Source: Halorhodospira halochloris (GTDB taxonomy: Bacteria > Pseudomonadota > Gammaproteobacteria > Nitrococcales > Halorhodospiraceae). Taken from it: DNA of 64,000 nucleotides. Made by a program: the position numbers and the translations under genes. This document shows positions 1 through 11,176 of this stretch, in pieces. Within the stretch, counting starts at the first letter, position 1. The number at the start of each line of letters is the position of its first letter. The stretch lies in assembly GCF_002356555.2 (NCBI RefSeq), contig NZ_AP017372.2, forward strand, positions 2,524,501 through 2,588,500, written 5' to 3'. The notes beneath the pieces are model-generated. The model was not told the origin of the DNA and did not search any database. It saw nothing but the letters and a program-made list of their open reading frames with translations.

Positions 1-95
1 ATACGCTGCTCAGCCCCCAACGTCAGCGGTGCGAGCATAATAAGCAAAGGCAATGATAGCTTCGCAGCCCACAATAGGCGGCGTTGTTTTACCAT
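1..95 (-). CDS. N-terminal fragment of an exported protein (cut by window edge)
   Basis: Reading the minus strand from an ATG at position 95 gives 31 residues that run off the window. They form a typical signal peptide: a basic start (MVKQRR), a hydrophobic stretch (LLWAAK, then LSLPLLIMLAPLTL) and a small-residue cleavage region (GAEQ). It begins 8 bp after the pgi stop codon, so it is probably the last part of the ugd-pgi transcript. The mature protein lies outside the window, so no function can be assigned. Confidence 0.55.
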   Translation of the reverse strand, partial: MVKQRRLLWAAKLSLPLLIMLAPLTLGAEQR

Positions 96-103
96 ACCCA
101 CCG

Positions 104-1699
104 TTAGCCCCACCTCTTAATCCAGTCGATAGCCCCGGCTGTAGCCGGATTCAACTGATCTACCCCAGATTCGCCGCGTAGCACCGGCACCAATTGCTTA
201 GCCAGCTGCTTACCCAGTTCGACCCCCCACTGGTCAAACGGATTAATCCCCCAGATTGCTGCCTGGACAAAGACCCTATGCTCATGCATCGCCACCAAAC
301 GGCCGAGGGTGCGGGGATCGAGCCGTTTGAACAATACCAAGGTTACCGGGCGATTACCGCTATAGTGCCTATGCTCGGCGGCAGCTTCAGCAGCTGAGGG
401 CGTGCGGCCGAGCGCCAGAGCCTCCGCTTGACCAAGCACATTGGAGAGGATCAAGGCTTGGTGATCAATTGGACAGTCCTGCTCATCAACCGGGCTAACT
501 AGCTCGGTTATCACACGCCCGGTGCCTTGATGCAGCCACTGGAAAAAGGAGTGCTGGGCATTAGAGCCGATCTCGCCCCAGAATATTGCCCCCGTACTGC
601 AGTCGACCTGCTCACCCGTTTGGGTAACCGACTTACCCAAGCTCTCCATATCAAGCTGCTGCACATAGGCCGGGAAGCGTCGCAAGCCCGGATGGTAGGG
701 CAGTAAGGCATGGCCACTAGCCCCACGCAGGCTAATCTGCCAGACCCCCAGCAGACCGAGCATGACCGGTATATTCTCCGCCATCGGGGCGCTGCGAAAA
801 TGGGTATCCATATCGTGCATACCCTGCAGCAGCTCGCGGAAGTTCTCCATGCCGATCACAGCTGCTAAGGGTAGACCCATGGCCGAAGGCAGCGAGTAGC
901 GTCCCCCAACCCACTCCCAGACAAAGAAGCGGTTCTGAGGTGGAATACCGAAATCTGCCATGGCCTGATCATCTACCGATATCCCCACGAATTGCTCGGC
1001 AACCGCATGACCTGCTGCCTGCTCCAGCCATTGCCATGCACTGCGCGCATTGGTCAATGTCTCTTGGGTAGTAAAAGACTTGGAAGCCACCACGAACAGG
1101 GTCGTAGCCGGGTCGATCCGGGACCATGCCGCAAGCAACTCCCGGCCATCCACCCCGGATACTGTATGCAGACGTAAACCGCCCTGAGCATAAGGGGCCA
1201 AAGCCTCATAAGCCATGGTGACACCACACTCAGAGCCGCCAATACCAATACTGACAATGTCGGTGATCGGCCTACCATCAAAGCCGAACACCTGACCGGC
1301 CCGCAACGCAGTCACCAACTCACCCATGCGCGCGAGCTGCTCATGGACCTGCGCAGTGATATCCTCACCTTCCACCTGCAGTGTTGCATCTGCAGGCTGT
1401 CGCAACGCCGTATGGAGAGCCGGCCGACCCTCCGACAAATTAACCACATTGCCGCTGAACAGCGCCTCCACCTGCTCGTTGAGCCGGCGCTGCTCAGCTA
1501 GGCGAAACAGCCCCTGCCAGTCTTGGTCATCAAGGGCGTGTCGCGAGAGATCTACCAACAGATCCTCCAGAGCACAGCTGTAGCGCCTAAACCGATCAGA
1601 ATCAGCGGCGAAAAGATCGCTTACCAGCGGCTCGCCATATTCCTCGATGCGTGAGATTAATTCGCGCCACGCAGAACACTGTCCAAGATGATTAGACAT
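104..1699 (-). CDS. pgi: Glucose-6-phosphate isomerase
   Basis: This cytoplasmic enzyme interconverts glucose 6-phosphate and fructose 6-phosphate in glycolysis and gluconeogenesis. The 531-residue protein is close to the usual size of about 550. It shows the SIS-domain phosphate-binding stretch SIGIGGSECG near residue 150, ASKSFTTQET near 206, the signature GGRYSLPSAMGLPLA near 267 and HQGTGRVITEL near 395. The ATG at 1699 lies 3 bp after the stop of ugd, so the two are almost certainly co-transcribed. The pairing links hexose-phosphate supply to UDP-sugar synthesis. The family is very well conserved, so the call is secure. Confidence 0.97.
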   Translation of the reverse strand: MSNHLGQCSAWRELISRIEEYGEPLVSDLFAADSDRFRRYSCALEDLLVDLSRHALDDQDWQGLFRLAEQRRLNEQVEALFSGNVVNLSEGRPALHTALRQPADATLQVEGEDITAQVHEQLARMGELVTALRAGQVFGFDGRPITDIVSIGIGGSECGVTMAYEALAPYAQGGLRLHTVSGVDGRELLAAWSRIDPATTLFVVASKSFTTQETLTNARSAWQWLEQAAGHAVAEQFVGISVDDQAMADFGIPPQNRFFVWEWVGGRYSLPSAMGLPLAAVIGMENFRELLQGMHDMDTHFRSAPMAENIPVMLGLLGVWQISLRGASGHALLPYHPGLRRFPAYVQQLDMESLGKSVTQTGEQVDCSTGAIFWGEIGSNAQHSFFQWLHQGTGRVITELVSPVDEQDCPIDHQALILSNVLGQAEALALGRTPSAAEAAAEHRHYSGNRPVTLVLFKRLDPRTLGRLVAMHEHRVFVQAAIWGINPFDQWGVELGKQLAKQLVPVLRGESGVDQLNPATAGAIDWIKRWG

Positions 1700-1702
1700 G
1701 GT

Positions 1703-3049
1703 TCACTCACCTTTATGTCGTATGCTCTCGCCTCTACCGATACCGTAGTAGGTAAAGCCCATGGCCTCCATAACTGAAGGGGTATAAACATTACGGCCGT
1801 CAATAATAACCGGTTGCCTAAGGGCCTGACGTATCCTCTCAAAGTCGGGGCTTCGAAATACCTGCCACTCAGTACAGACAACCAGTGCGTCCGCATCCTC
1901 TAGCGCATCGTACTGATTATCACACAGCTCCAAATCTGCCCGCTCACCATAGATCCGTTCCACCTCATCCATGGCCTCCGGATCATAGGCCTGAACCTGG
2001 GCGCCGGCATCCCAAAGCGCTTCCATCAGCACTCTGCTTGGCGCCTCGCGCATATCGTCAGTATTCGGCTTGAAGGCAAGGCCCCACAGGGCAAAGGTAC
2101 GCCCCTGCAGTTCATCTCCAAAGTACTCGCGGATGCGCTGCATGAGGATATCCTTCTGATTCCGGTTCACGCGCTGTACCGCCTCGAGCAGCTCGGGCTG
2201 GTAATCATACTCCTGAGCGGTATGTGCCAACGCCTGGACGTCCTTGGGAAAGCAGGAACCGCCAAACCCACAACCCGGATAAATGAAGTGATAGCCTATG
2301 CGCGGATCTGAGCCTATCCCGATCCTTACCCTTTCAATATCAGCCCCCAAGCGTTCGGCAATATTAGACAGCTCATTCATGAAACTTATCTTAGTGGCGA
2401 GCATGGCATTGGCAGCATACTTGGTCAGCTCCGCTGAGCGGATATCCATACTGATCAGACGATCATGGTTGCGGTTAAACGGTGAATAGAGCGCTTTCAT
2501 AAGCTCTGCAGTGCGCGGATTATCGACCCCGACTATGATCCGATCAGGCTTGACAAAATCATCTATAGCAGCCCCCTCCTTGAGAAACTCCGGATTAGAG
2601 ACAACATCGAATTCAAGGCTGCTACCGCGCTCCCTGAGCTGTTGACCAACAACACTACGCACTTTATCAGCAGTACCGACGGGAACCGTCGATTTATCGA
2701 CGATTATTCGATAATCGTCCATGTGCTGGCCGATGGTTTGCGCCACATTAAGAACATAATGCAGATCTGCCGAGCCATCTTCATCCGCGGGAGTTCCCAC
2801 AGCGATAAACTGGAACAAACCATGGTTTACCCCCTCAGCGGGATCAGTAGTAAAGCGCAGTCGTCCCTCTTCCTGGTTGAAGGTCAACATATCATCGAGC
2901 CCAGGCTCGTATATTGGCACCTCGCCGTTCTGTAGCTGAGCAACCCGCTCGGCGTCTATGTCAACGCAGACCACATCGTTGCCAGCGTCCGCAAAACAGG
3001 TCCCTGTTACCAACCCGACATAGCCGCTTCCGAAGATAGTGACCTTCAT
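1703..3049 (-). CDS. ugd: UDP-glucose 6-dehydrogenase
   Basis: The enzyme oxidises UDP-glucose to UDP-glucuronate with two NAD+, supplying precursors for capsule, exopolysaccharide or LPS. The 448-residue protein has an N-terminal Rossmann motif ([17 protein letters not shown]), the catalytic-cysteine motif GGSCFPKD near residue 260 and a C-terminal UDP-binding domain ([19 protein letters not shown]). It is 3 bp upstream of pgi in the same direction. About 300 bp upstream, across a palindromic repeat, is a sugar-nucleotide epimerase likely to use its product. UDP-N-acetylmannosamine dehydrogenase is a related family, but the GGSCFPKD context and the length fit Ugd best. Confidence 0.95.
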   Translation of the reverse strand: MKVTIFGSGYVGLVTGTCFADAGNDVVCVDIDAERVAQLQNGEVPIYEPGLDDMLTFNQEEGRLRFTTDPAEGVNHGLFQFIAVGTPADEDGSADLHYVLNVAQTIGQHMDDYRIIVDKSTVPVGTADKVRSVVGQQLRERGSSLEFDVVSNPEFLKEGAAIDDFVKPDRIIVGVDNPRTAELMKALYSPFNRNHDRLISMDIRSAELTKYAANAMLATKISFMNELSNIAERLGADIERVRIGIGSDPRIGYHFIYPGCGFGGSCFPKDVQALAHTAQEYDYQPELLEAVQRVNRNQKDILMQRIREYFGDELQGRTFALWGLAFKPNTDDMREAPSRVLMEALWDAGAQVQAYDPEAMDEVERIYGERADLELCDNQYDALEDADALVVCTEWQVFRSPDFERIRQALRQPVIIDGRNVYTPSVMEAMGFTYYGIGRGESIRHKGE

Positions 3050-3100
3050 TTTTTACTCCATATCTATAATTTAAACGCTTAACCGAAAATAACCTCATAG

Positions 3101-3248
3101 GGGCACCTCTAAAACTTCCCGGAGCCTTCATCTGCCCCGGCGTGGAGGTCTTAGCGCCAGGGATGGCGCCATGAAGCCTCCAAGGACGGATTCACGGCGT
3201 CCTCCACACCGGGGCAGATGAAGGCTCCGGGAAGTTTTAGAGGTGCCC
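3101..3248. repeat. Long palindromic repeat, copy 1
   Basis: A 48-nt left arm (3101-3148) pairs with a 48-nt right arm (3201-3248) at 47 of 48 positions, the exception being C at 3141. Between them is a 52-nt loop (3149-3200). This is the longest copy here: the complementarity extends through the outer GGGCACCTCTAAAAC. The loop holds GCGCCAGGGATGGCGCC, a small inner hairpin. The element lies between the epimerase stop and the ugd start, both minus strand. The loop is shared with five other copies in the window, while the middle of the arm is copy-specific. Confidence 0.95.
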
Positions 3249-3297
3249 ATCGGGAGCTTATACACACTTGTTCGGTACCACTAACCATCCTCTTGAG

Positions 3298-3321
3298 CCA
3301 TTTTCTGCCCCGGTTTAGAGG
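3298..3321. repeat. Relic of the palindromic repeat family
   Basis: The stretch GCCATTTTCTGCCCCGG looks like a left arm of the family but is joined directly to TTTAGAGG, the outer end of a right arm. Loop and most of the second arm are missing. A 16-base string TGCCCCGGTTTAGAGG here (3306-3321) recurs with one change at 5641-5656. The rest of the 3050-3352 gap holds only copy 1 and no gene. Confidence 0.55.
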
Positions 3322-3352
3322 ACCACGAGTCTCGCAGCTACCCATACCTGGC

Positions 3353-4363
3353 TTAAGCGTTATAAAAATCCCTATACCACTTGATAAAACTAGCCATACC
3401 ATCCTCTATCGTAGTAGTCGGCCGCCATCCGGTGGCCTGGTATAGATCGCCTATATCGGCATAGGTCTGCTCAACATCGCCCGGCTGCATGGGCATGAGG
3501 TTACGTTGAGCAGTACGGCCACAAATCTTCTCGATAACGCCGATAAAGTCGTTCAATGCCACGGGCGAATTATTGCCGATATTATAGAGCCGGTACGGCG
3601 CGAAGCTGCTGGCTGGATCGGGGGCATCTGTGGAGAAACTCGGATTTGCTCCGGGAATCTGCTCGGCTACCCGAAGCACGCCCTCAGTGACATCGTCAAT
3701 GTAACTGAAATCGCGGCGCATATTGCCGTAGTTGTAAACGTCTATAGGCTCGCCGCTGAGAACCGCGCGGGTAAACTTAAAGGGGGCCATATCAGGCCTC
3801 CCCCACGGGCCATAGACCGTAAAAAAGCGCAAGCCGGTCACTGGCAGCCCGTATAGATGGGCATAAGTATGCGCCATCAACTCGTTAGACTTCTTGGTAG
3901 CCGCATATAATGAAACAGGATGATCGACGTTATCATGAACCGAAAAAGGCATCCGCGTATTGGCGCCATAGACCGAGCTTGAGGAGGCATAGACGAGATG
4001 CTCAATGCCGTGGTGACGGCACCCCTCAAGGATGTTACAGAACCCTACCAGATTGCTATCGACATAGGCGCGGGGGTTTTCCAATGAGTAGCGCACTCCA
4101 GCCTGAGCAGCTAGGTGGATGACGCGATCAAACCTACCATCACGAAAGACCGCTTCAACTCCTGAGGCATCAGCGAGATCGATTCGCGCTAGATAAAAAT
4201 CGCCGCTCTGCTGCTCTAGCTCAGCCACCCTGGCATTCTTAAGCGCCACATCGTAGTAGTCGTTGAGGTTGTCTAGGCCTACTACCTGAACACCTTCGGC
4301 AAGCAGGCGCTGCGCCACATGCATGCCGATAAACCCGGCAGCACCGGTAACCAATACGCGCAC
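3353..4363 (-). CDS. NAD-dependent sugar-nucleotide epimerase, probably UDP-glucuronate 4-epimerase
   Basis: This is an extended short-chain dehydrogenase of 336 residues. It has the N-terminal NAD motif GAAGFIGMHVAQ and the catalytic Tyr/Lys in LYAATKKSNE near residue 150; VTGLRFFTVYGPWGRPDMA is the usual epimerase signature. The string LDNLNDYYDVALKNARV is typical of bacterial UDP-glucuronate 4-epimerases (UDP-GlcA to UDP-GalA). The neighbouring ugd makes UDP-glucuronate, which supports that substrate. The two genes are separated by about 300 bp containing a palindromic repeat, so they may or may not be co-transcribed. Exact substrate cannot be read from sequence; a UDP-glucose 4-epimerase is less likely. 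Confidence 0.85.
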   Translation of the reverse strand: MRVLVTGAAGFIGMHVAQRLLAEGVQVVGLDNLNDYYDVALKNARVAELEQQSGDFYLARIDLADASGVEAVFRDGRFDRVIHLAAQAGVRYSLENPRAYVDSNLVGFCNILEGCRHHGIEHLVYASSSSVYGANTRMPFSVHDNVDHPVSLYAATKKSNELMAHTYAHLYGLPVTGLRFFTVYGPWGRPDMAPFKFTRAVLSGEPIDVYNYGNMRRDFSYIDDVTEGVLRVAEQIPGANPSFSTDAPDPASSFAPYRLYNIGNNSPVALNDFIGVIEKICGRTAQRNLMPMQPGDVEQTYADIGDLYQATGWRPTTTIEDGMASFIKWYRDFYNA

Positions 4364-4558
4364 GTCACTCTCCTTTCACTGCATTACGCCCCGAGTTATA
4401 AGTCCAGCGGGGAACTGCACCAAACTCCGGTTAGCCCTTCAAGTCCTCAACTGACACACACTAAGCACCTCTCTTACTAGTACTTAGCTAAAACCCAGCA
4501 GTTGGCATATCATGACGCAGATGGGGTAGAGTTTGCTATAGTTGAGGAGAATTTGATT

Positions 4559-5053
4559 ATGAGCAATCGTCAAGCTCTCGGCTTGGCAACCGCAGGTGCC
4601 GTTATTGCGCTGGTAATTGTCTCCGCGATAGAGCACTTGGGGATATTGCAACCGTGCGCGCTATGCTGGACTCAGCGATTAATCATGGGACTCTTTGCGC
4701 TGGTAGCCATAACCGGCTTAGTACTCTGGCCGCAAAGCAAACTAGGCAGATACGCCTGCGGCGGCGCCGCTGTTCTAGTCGCAAGCGCTGGGGCCGGTGT
4801 CGCAATTAGACACCTCTACGTGGTGGGGAACCCGGATGTGGTCGAGTGCGGAATGAGTCCCGACATGATGCTTAGCATGCTGCCGCTGAACGAAATTGTG
4901 GTTGAGTTTGTCACCGGCCACAGTGACTGTGCTCAAGCAGGCAGCCTGCTGTGGGTGCCTTTGCCCTTATGGAGCTTAGTGGCCTTTGTCTTGTTCGGCG
5001 CACTCGCCGGATATGCTTTGCTTAAACCCCACTCAGACCGGCGCAGTGACTAA
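4559..5053 (+). CDS. dsbB: Disulfide bond formation protein B
   Basis: This inner-membrane quinone reductase reoxidises periplasmic DsbA. The ATG at 4559 is chosen because GAGGAG sits about 10 bases upstream and the resulting 164-residue protein matches family length; an upstream TTG would add an unlikely 19-residue tail. Four membrane segments are visible. The first catalytic pair is in QPCALCW (C33, C36) and the second periplasmic pair is C97 and C124, the E. coli arrangement. It is followed after 46 bp by a secreted thioredoxin-fold lipoprotein, giving a small periplasmic disulfide module. Confidence 0.93.
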   Translation: MSNRQALGLATAGAVIALVIVSAIEHLGILQPCALCWTQRLIMGLFALVAITGLVLWPQSKLGRYACGGAAVLVASAGAGVAIRHLYVVGNPDVVECGMSPDMMLSMLPLNEIVVEFVTGHSDCAQAGSLLWVPLPLWSLVAFVLFGALAGYALLKPHSDRRSD

Positions 5054-5099
5054 GAATGGCACGGTATCAAGCATTAATGCAGTTGAAGGAGTTGCCTAT

Positions 5100-5600
5100 A
5101 TGACTAAACGCTTGGCCACCATAAAGATCCTCTTTTTAGCCTTGCTACTCGCCGGCTGCCCTAATGATGCCCCGGGTGAATCGACCGATACATCTGCTTC
5201 GGAGCTGGAACAGTTCCAGGACAGCCATTATATAACCGAGGGCGACGGTGACATGATCGTCTACGCCTTTACCGACCCCCAATGCCCGGCTTGTGATCAG
5301 CTCCATCAGCGCGTCGCAGAAGGAGCCACACCCAATATTGAATGGCGCTGGATTCCGGTAGGCTTCCTTGGCCAAGGCGCGCGGCGTGATGCGGCCAACC
5401 GCATCGAAGAGGCCCTTGATGTAGATGGTGAAATGGCCGAAGAAGAGAACCGCCAGCTTGCCGTTAGCTTAGGGGTGCGCAGTGTGCCGACCATCTTTTA
5501 CCGCCACCCCAATGGCGAGACCTACCATTTCAGCGGCGGCAATCAGCAGCAGTTGAGCGGCCTGGAAAGCGTTGCCGAACAGTACCGGGAGGAACAGTAG
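5100..5600 (+). CDS. Thioredoxin-fold lipoprotein, thiol:disulfide isomerase-like (DsbC/DsbG type)
   Basis: The ATG at 5100 has AAGGAG about 8 bases upstream. The protein of 166 residues begins with a lipoprotein signal (LFLALLLAGC), so it should be lipidated and face the periplasm. A thioredoxin fold follows, with the redox motif DPQCPACDQLH and a cis-proline loop SVPTIFY. It lacks the N-terminal dimerisation domain of DsbC and DsbG, so it is short for that group. The location right after dsbB suggests it exchanges disulfides in the periplasm. Whether it is an oxidase, isomerase or reductase is not determined by sequence. Confidence 0.8.
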   Translation: MTKRLATIKILFLALLLAGCPNDAPGESTDTSASELEQFQDSHYITEGDGDMIVYAFTDPQCPACDQLHQRVAEGATPNIEWRWIPVGFLGQGARRDAANRIEEALDVDGEMAEEENRQLAVSLGVRSVPTIFYRHPNGETYHFSGGNQQQLSGLESVAEQYREEQ

Positions 5601-5640
5601 CGGCCTCCCGTTTTAGCAAACCGGTATGCGCGCCCCCGGT

Positions 5641-5679
5641 TGCCCCGATTTAGAGGCATGGCGCCAAGGATGGCGCCAT
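5641..5679. terminator. Hairpin between convergent genes, relic of the palindromic repeat
   Basis: TGCCCCGATTTAGAGG (5641-5656) is followed by the 9-bp-arm hairpin ATGGCGCCA, loop AGGA, TGGCGCCAT (5658-5679). The hairpin matches the inner hairpin of the long palindromic repeats. It ends immediately before the trxB stop codon and about 58 bp after the lipoprotein stop, so it may act as a bidirectional terminator. There is no clear run of T residues. Confidence 0.5.
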
Positions 5680-8855
<3,176 letters not shown>

Positions 8856-8906
8856 ATCCCCAAAAAAAGCTCCTCAACGCTGCCTACGGTGACCTCCACT
8901 AGGGAT

Positions 8907-9046
8907 CCTCTAAAACTTCCCTGGCGCCATCATCTGTCCCGGTTTGGAGGGCGCCGTGAATCCATCCCTGGAGGCTTCTTAGCGCCCTCCCTGGCGCCAA
9001 GACCTCCACACCGGGGCAGATGATGGCGCCAGGGAAGTTTTAGAAG
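8907..9046. repeat. Long palindromic repeat, copy 2 (loop inverted)
   Basis: Arms of 44 nt (8907-8950 and 9003-9046) pair at 41 of 44 positions around a 52-nt loop (8951-9002). The loop is the reverse complement of that in copies 1, 3, 4 and 5, and carries more changes than the others. The copy-specific arm includes TGGCGCCATCATCT. It fills the gap between two minus-strand genes and ends 6 bp before the stop codon of the unrecognised ORF at 9053. Confidence 0.95.
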
Positions 9047-9052
9047 CACCCG

Positions 9053-9577
9053 CTAGGAGCCCTCGAGTTGCTCCGCGGCGATCACGATAAGCTCATAAAA
9101 CACCGGCATGCGCTGCGCAGCCCGATCCAATATCTGCGCCGTATAACCATAAAACTCTCTACCCCCACAACAGTTTATAGGGAACAACTTGGGCAGAATA
9201 CGCACCTCTTGCGGGGAAAGGTACCCCCTAACCCTACTACAGCCATAATAATGCGCCATGCTCAAGGCGGCAGCCATAGCCGCGGCATAGAGCATGGGGA
9301 AACGCTCACTGTAAATATCATGCAGGTATTTGAGCTCGCCCTGCTCAACACCATCATTGTCCGGCAAGGCGCAGCTAGGATTGATGGTAAGATCCTTGAT
9401 CAGCATATCGTCCTGGCTTAGCAACAAGATGGCGGTCGCCGCCACATCCCGCTCTATCCCCGGCGGAGCGCCGTTACCATCAACGCGGCTGCGCGTGACA
9501 TAGATCCAAATCCCCTCCTTGCCCTTCTCGCGCTCAAATCTATAATACTTCTGGAATGTTTGCACGGGTGTGCTCAT
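9053..9577 (-). CDS. Unrecognised 174-residue protein
   Basis: I do not recognise this family. The protein has no signal peptide or membrane segment and looks soluble. Features seen are a charged N terminus (YYRFEREKGKEGIWIYV), an alanine-rich helix (YAAAMAAALSMAHYYGCSR) and a cysteine pair (INCCGGREFYGY). The start is the first ATG at 9577. Codon use looks like the neighbours, so it is probably a real gene. Palindromic repeat copy 2 follows directly; upstream and divergent is the molybdate operon, about 115 bp away. Any role in molybdenum or nitrogen metabolism would be a guess from position only. Confidence 0.7.
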   Translation of the reverse strand: MSTPVQTFQKYYRFEREKGKEGIWIYVTRSRVDGNGAPPGIERDVAATAILLLSQDDMLIKDLTINPSCALPDNDGVEQGELKYLHDIYSERFPMLYAAAMAAALSMAHYYGCSRVRGYLSPQEVRILPKLFPINCCGGREFYGYTAQILDRAAQRMPVFYELIVIAAEQLEGS

Positions 9578-9639
9578 CGACCAAGCCCCATATACCTAAC
9601 AAATATGATCTAGCACCATAATATATTAGAGTTGATGGC

Positions 9640-9656
9640 TTGGCGCGGAAATTGCC
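9640..9656 (+). promoter_or_regulatory. Sigma-54 (RpoN) promoter for modABC-nifQ
   Basis: TTGGCGCGGAAATTGCC matches the -24/-12 consensus TGGCACG-N4-TTGCA at nearly every position. The GG (9642-9643) and GC (9654-9655) are separated by exactly 10 bases, as required. The predicted start of transcription is about 12 bases downstream, leaving roughly 25 nt before the modA ATG. I found no TGT-N10-ACA NifA site in the preceding 100 bp. Confidence 0.75.
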
Positions 9657-9692
9657 TTAATCAACTAGAAAGCAACACCTAGGCATTTTTTC

Positions 9693-10463
9693 ATGAAGAA
9701 TACTGCTCAGCTTACTACCATCACCGCGCTTTGCTGCACCATACTCCTCACCCCGCTAGTAGCCGCAGCGGAGCTGCGAGTTGCCAGCGCGGCAAATTTC
9801 TTGAGCACCATCAAGGAGCTCGCCGCACAATATGAGGACCAGACGGGACAGCAAATAAGAATCAGCAGCGGCTCATCCGGCGCCCTCTACGCCCAGATCA
9901 GCAATGGCGCACCGTTTGATCTGTTCTTCTCAGCCGATGTCAAACGCGCCGAGGCCTTGGTCGACGACGGCATGGCATACGCCGACTCACGCTTCACCTA
10001 TGCTCTGGGCATACCCATCTTATGGTCGGATCGAGAGGACTGGCTTGAAGATCCGCAGGAGACCCTGCGCGCGGGGGATTTTCGCTTTATCACCATCGCC
10101 GAACCGCGTAATGCCCCCTACGGGGCTGCAGCCAAGCAAATCCTCTCAGACCTAGACCTGTGGCAACGCTTTACCCAAGAGGGGCGCATAATCAGGGCAC
10201 AGAATCTTACCCAGGCCTACTCCCATGTTGCCTCCGGCGCCGCTGATCTGGGCTTTTTAGCCTTATCCCAGCTCAAGGATAAAGAGGGCGAGATCCCCGG
10301 CTCCTTCTGGCGACCACCCGCTGAACTCTTCTCCCCCATTGAGCAGCAGGCAGTAATACTCAAGCGAGCTGAAGATCACAACGCTGCCCGTGAGTTCACG
10401 GACTGGCTACGCGGCGACGAAGCCAGAGATATGATTGAGCAGGCCGGCTACGCGATCCCCTGA
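9693..10463 (+). CDS. modA: Molybdate ABC transporter, periplasmic binding protein
   Basis: ModA captures molybdate (or tungstate) in the periplasm. The 256-residue protein has a clear signal peptide (LCCTILLTPLVAAAE) and then the family start LRVASAANFLSTIKELA. The ligand-binding serines lie in SSGSSGALYAQI, and DLFFSADVKRAEAL and APYGAAAKQIL are further family signatures. It heads a four-gene set modA-modB-modC-nifQ, with 23 bp to modB. A sigma-54 promoter precedes it. The Shine-Dalgarno sequence is weak (AGG about 10 bases upstream of the ATG). Confidence 0.95.
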   Translation: MKNTAQLTTITALCCTILLTPLVAAAELRVASAANFLSTIKELAAQYEDQTGQQIRISSGSSGALYAQISNGAPFDLFFSADVKRAEALVDDGMAYADSRFTYALGIPILWSDREDWLEDPQETLRAGDFRFITIAEPRNAPYGAAAKQILSDLDLWQRFTQEGRIIRAQNLTQAYSHVASGAADLGFLALSQLKDKEGEIPGSFWRPPAELFSPIEQQAVILKRAEDHNAAREFTDWLRGDEARDMIEQAGYAIP

Positions 10464-10486
10464 CCAGAGCGAAGGAACCTGGGTAA

Positions 10487-11176
10487 ATGTTCGGCATCAG
10501 CGACAATGACCTTACCGCGCTGTGGATAACCCTCAAGTTGGCGGTTATCAGCACCAGCATTCTCATGCTCTTAAGCGCCCCCTTGGCCTGGTGGCTAGCC
10601 CATACCCAGCGGCGTAGTAAGGTGATTATCGAGGCGCTGGTTGCCATGCCGCTGGTTCTGCCACCGACGGTCATGGGCTTCTACCTGCTGGTCCTGTTAG
10701 GGCCTCGCGGGGCGGTAGGCGGCTTTCTCGAGGATATTGGGGTCGGCCACTTAGCATTCACCTTCACCGGCCTGGTGATAGGCTCGATGATCTACTCGCT
10801 ACCATTCGTTGTCCAACCCTTGCAAAACGCCTTCGCCAGCGCCGGCGGCCGCATGCTCGAGACCGCTGCCACCCTACGAGCCAACCCCCTAGATCGCTTT
10901 ATTAGCGTGGTTATACCTCTAGCACGACGCGGCATACTCACCGCGGCAGTTCTCTCGTTCGCTCATACCTTGGGGGAATTCGGCATGATCCTGATGATCG
11001 GTGGCAATATCCCCGGCCAGACACAAGTAGCCTCTATCGCTATCTACGACCATGTCGAGGCCATGGACTACGCCTCGGCGCACAGCCTATCTTTATTGCT
11101 AGTAGCCTTAGCATTCATCCTGCTCATGAGTGTCTACGCCCTAAATAGACGCTTCAAGGTAGTAGGGATCGGCTGA
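10487..11176 (+). CDS. modB: Molybdate ABC transporter, permease
   Basis: This is the inner-membrane channel subunit of the molybdate importer. The 229-residue protein has about five hydrophobic segments and the cytoplasmic ABC-contact (EAA-type) loop near GRMLETAATLRANPLDRF, followed by HTLGEFGMILMIGGNIPGQT, which is diagnostic of ModB. Its last base overlaps the modC start codon, so the two are translationally coupled. Length is standard for the family. Confidence 0.95.
   Translation: MFGISDNDLTALWITLKLAVISTSILMLLSAPLAWWLAHTQRRSKVIIEALVAMPLVLPPTVMGFYLLVLLGPRGAVGGFLEDIGVGHLAFTFTGLVIGSMIYSLPFVVQPLQNAFASAGGRMLETAATLRANPLDRFISVVIPLARRGILTAAVLSFAHTLGEFGMILMIGGNIPGQTQVASIAIYDHVEAMDYASAHSLSLLLVALAFILLMSVYALNRRFKVVGIG

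Noticed and set aside
9500-9639. NifA upstream site or ModE site before modA
   Set aside because: No TGT-N10-ACA was present, and the AT-rich repeats near 9602-9628 do not convincingly match a ModE operator.
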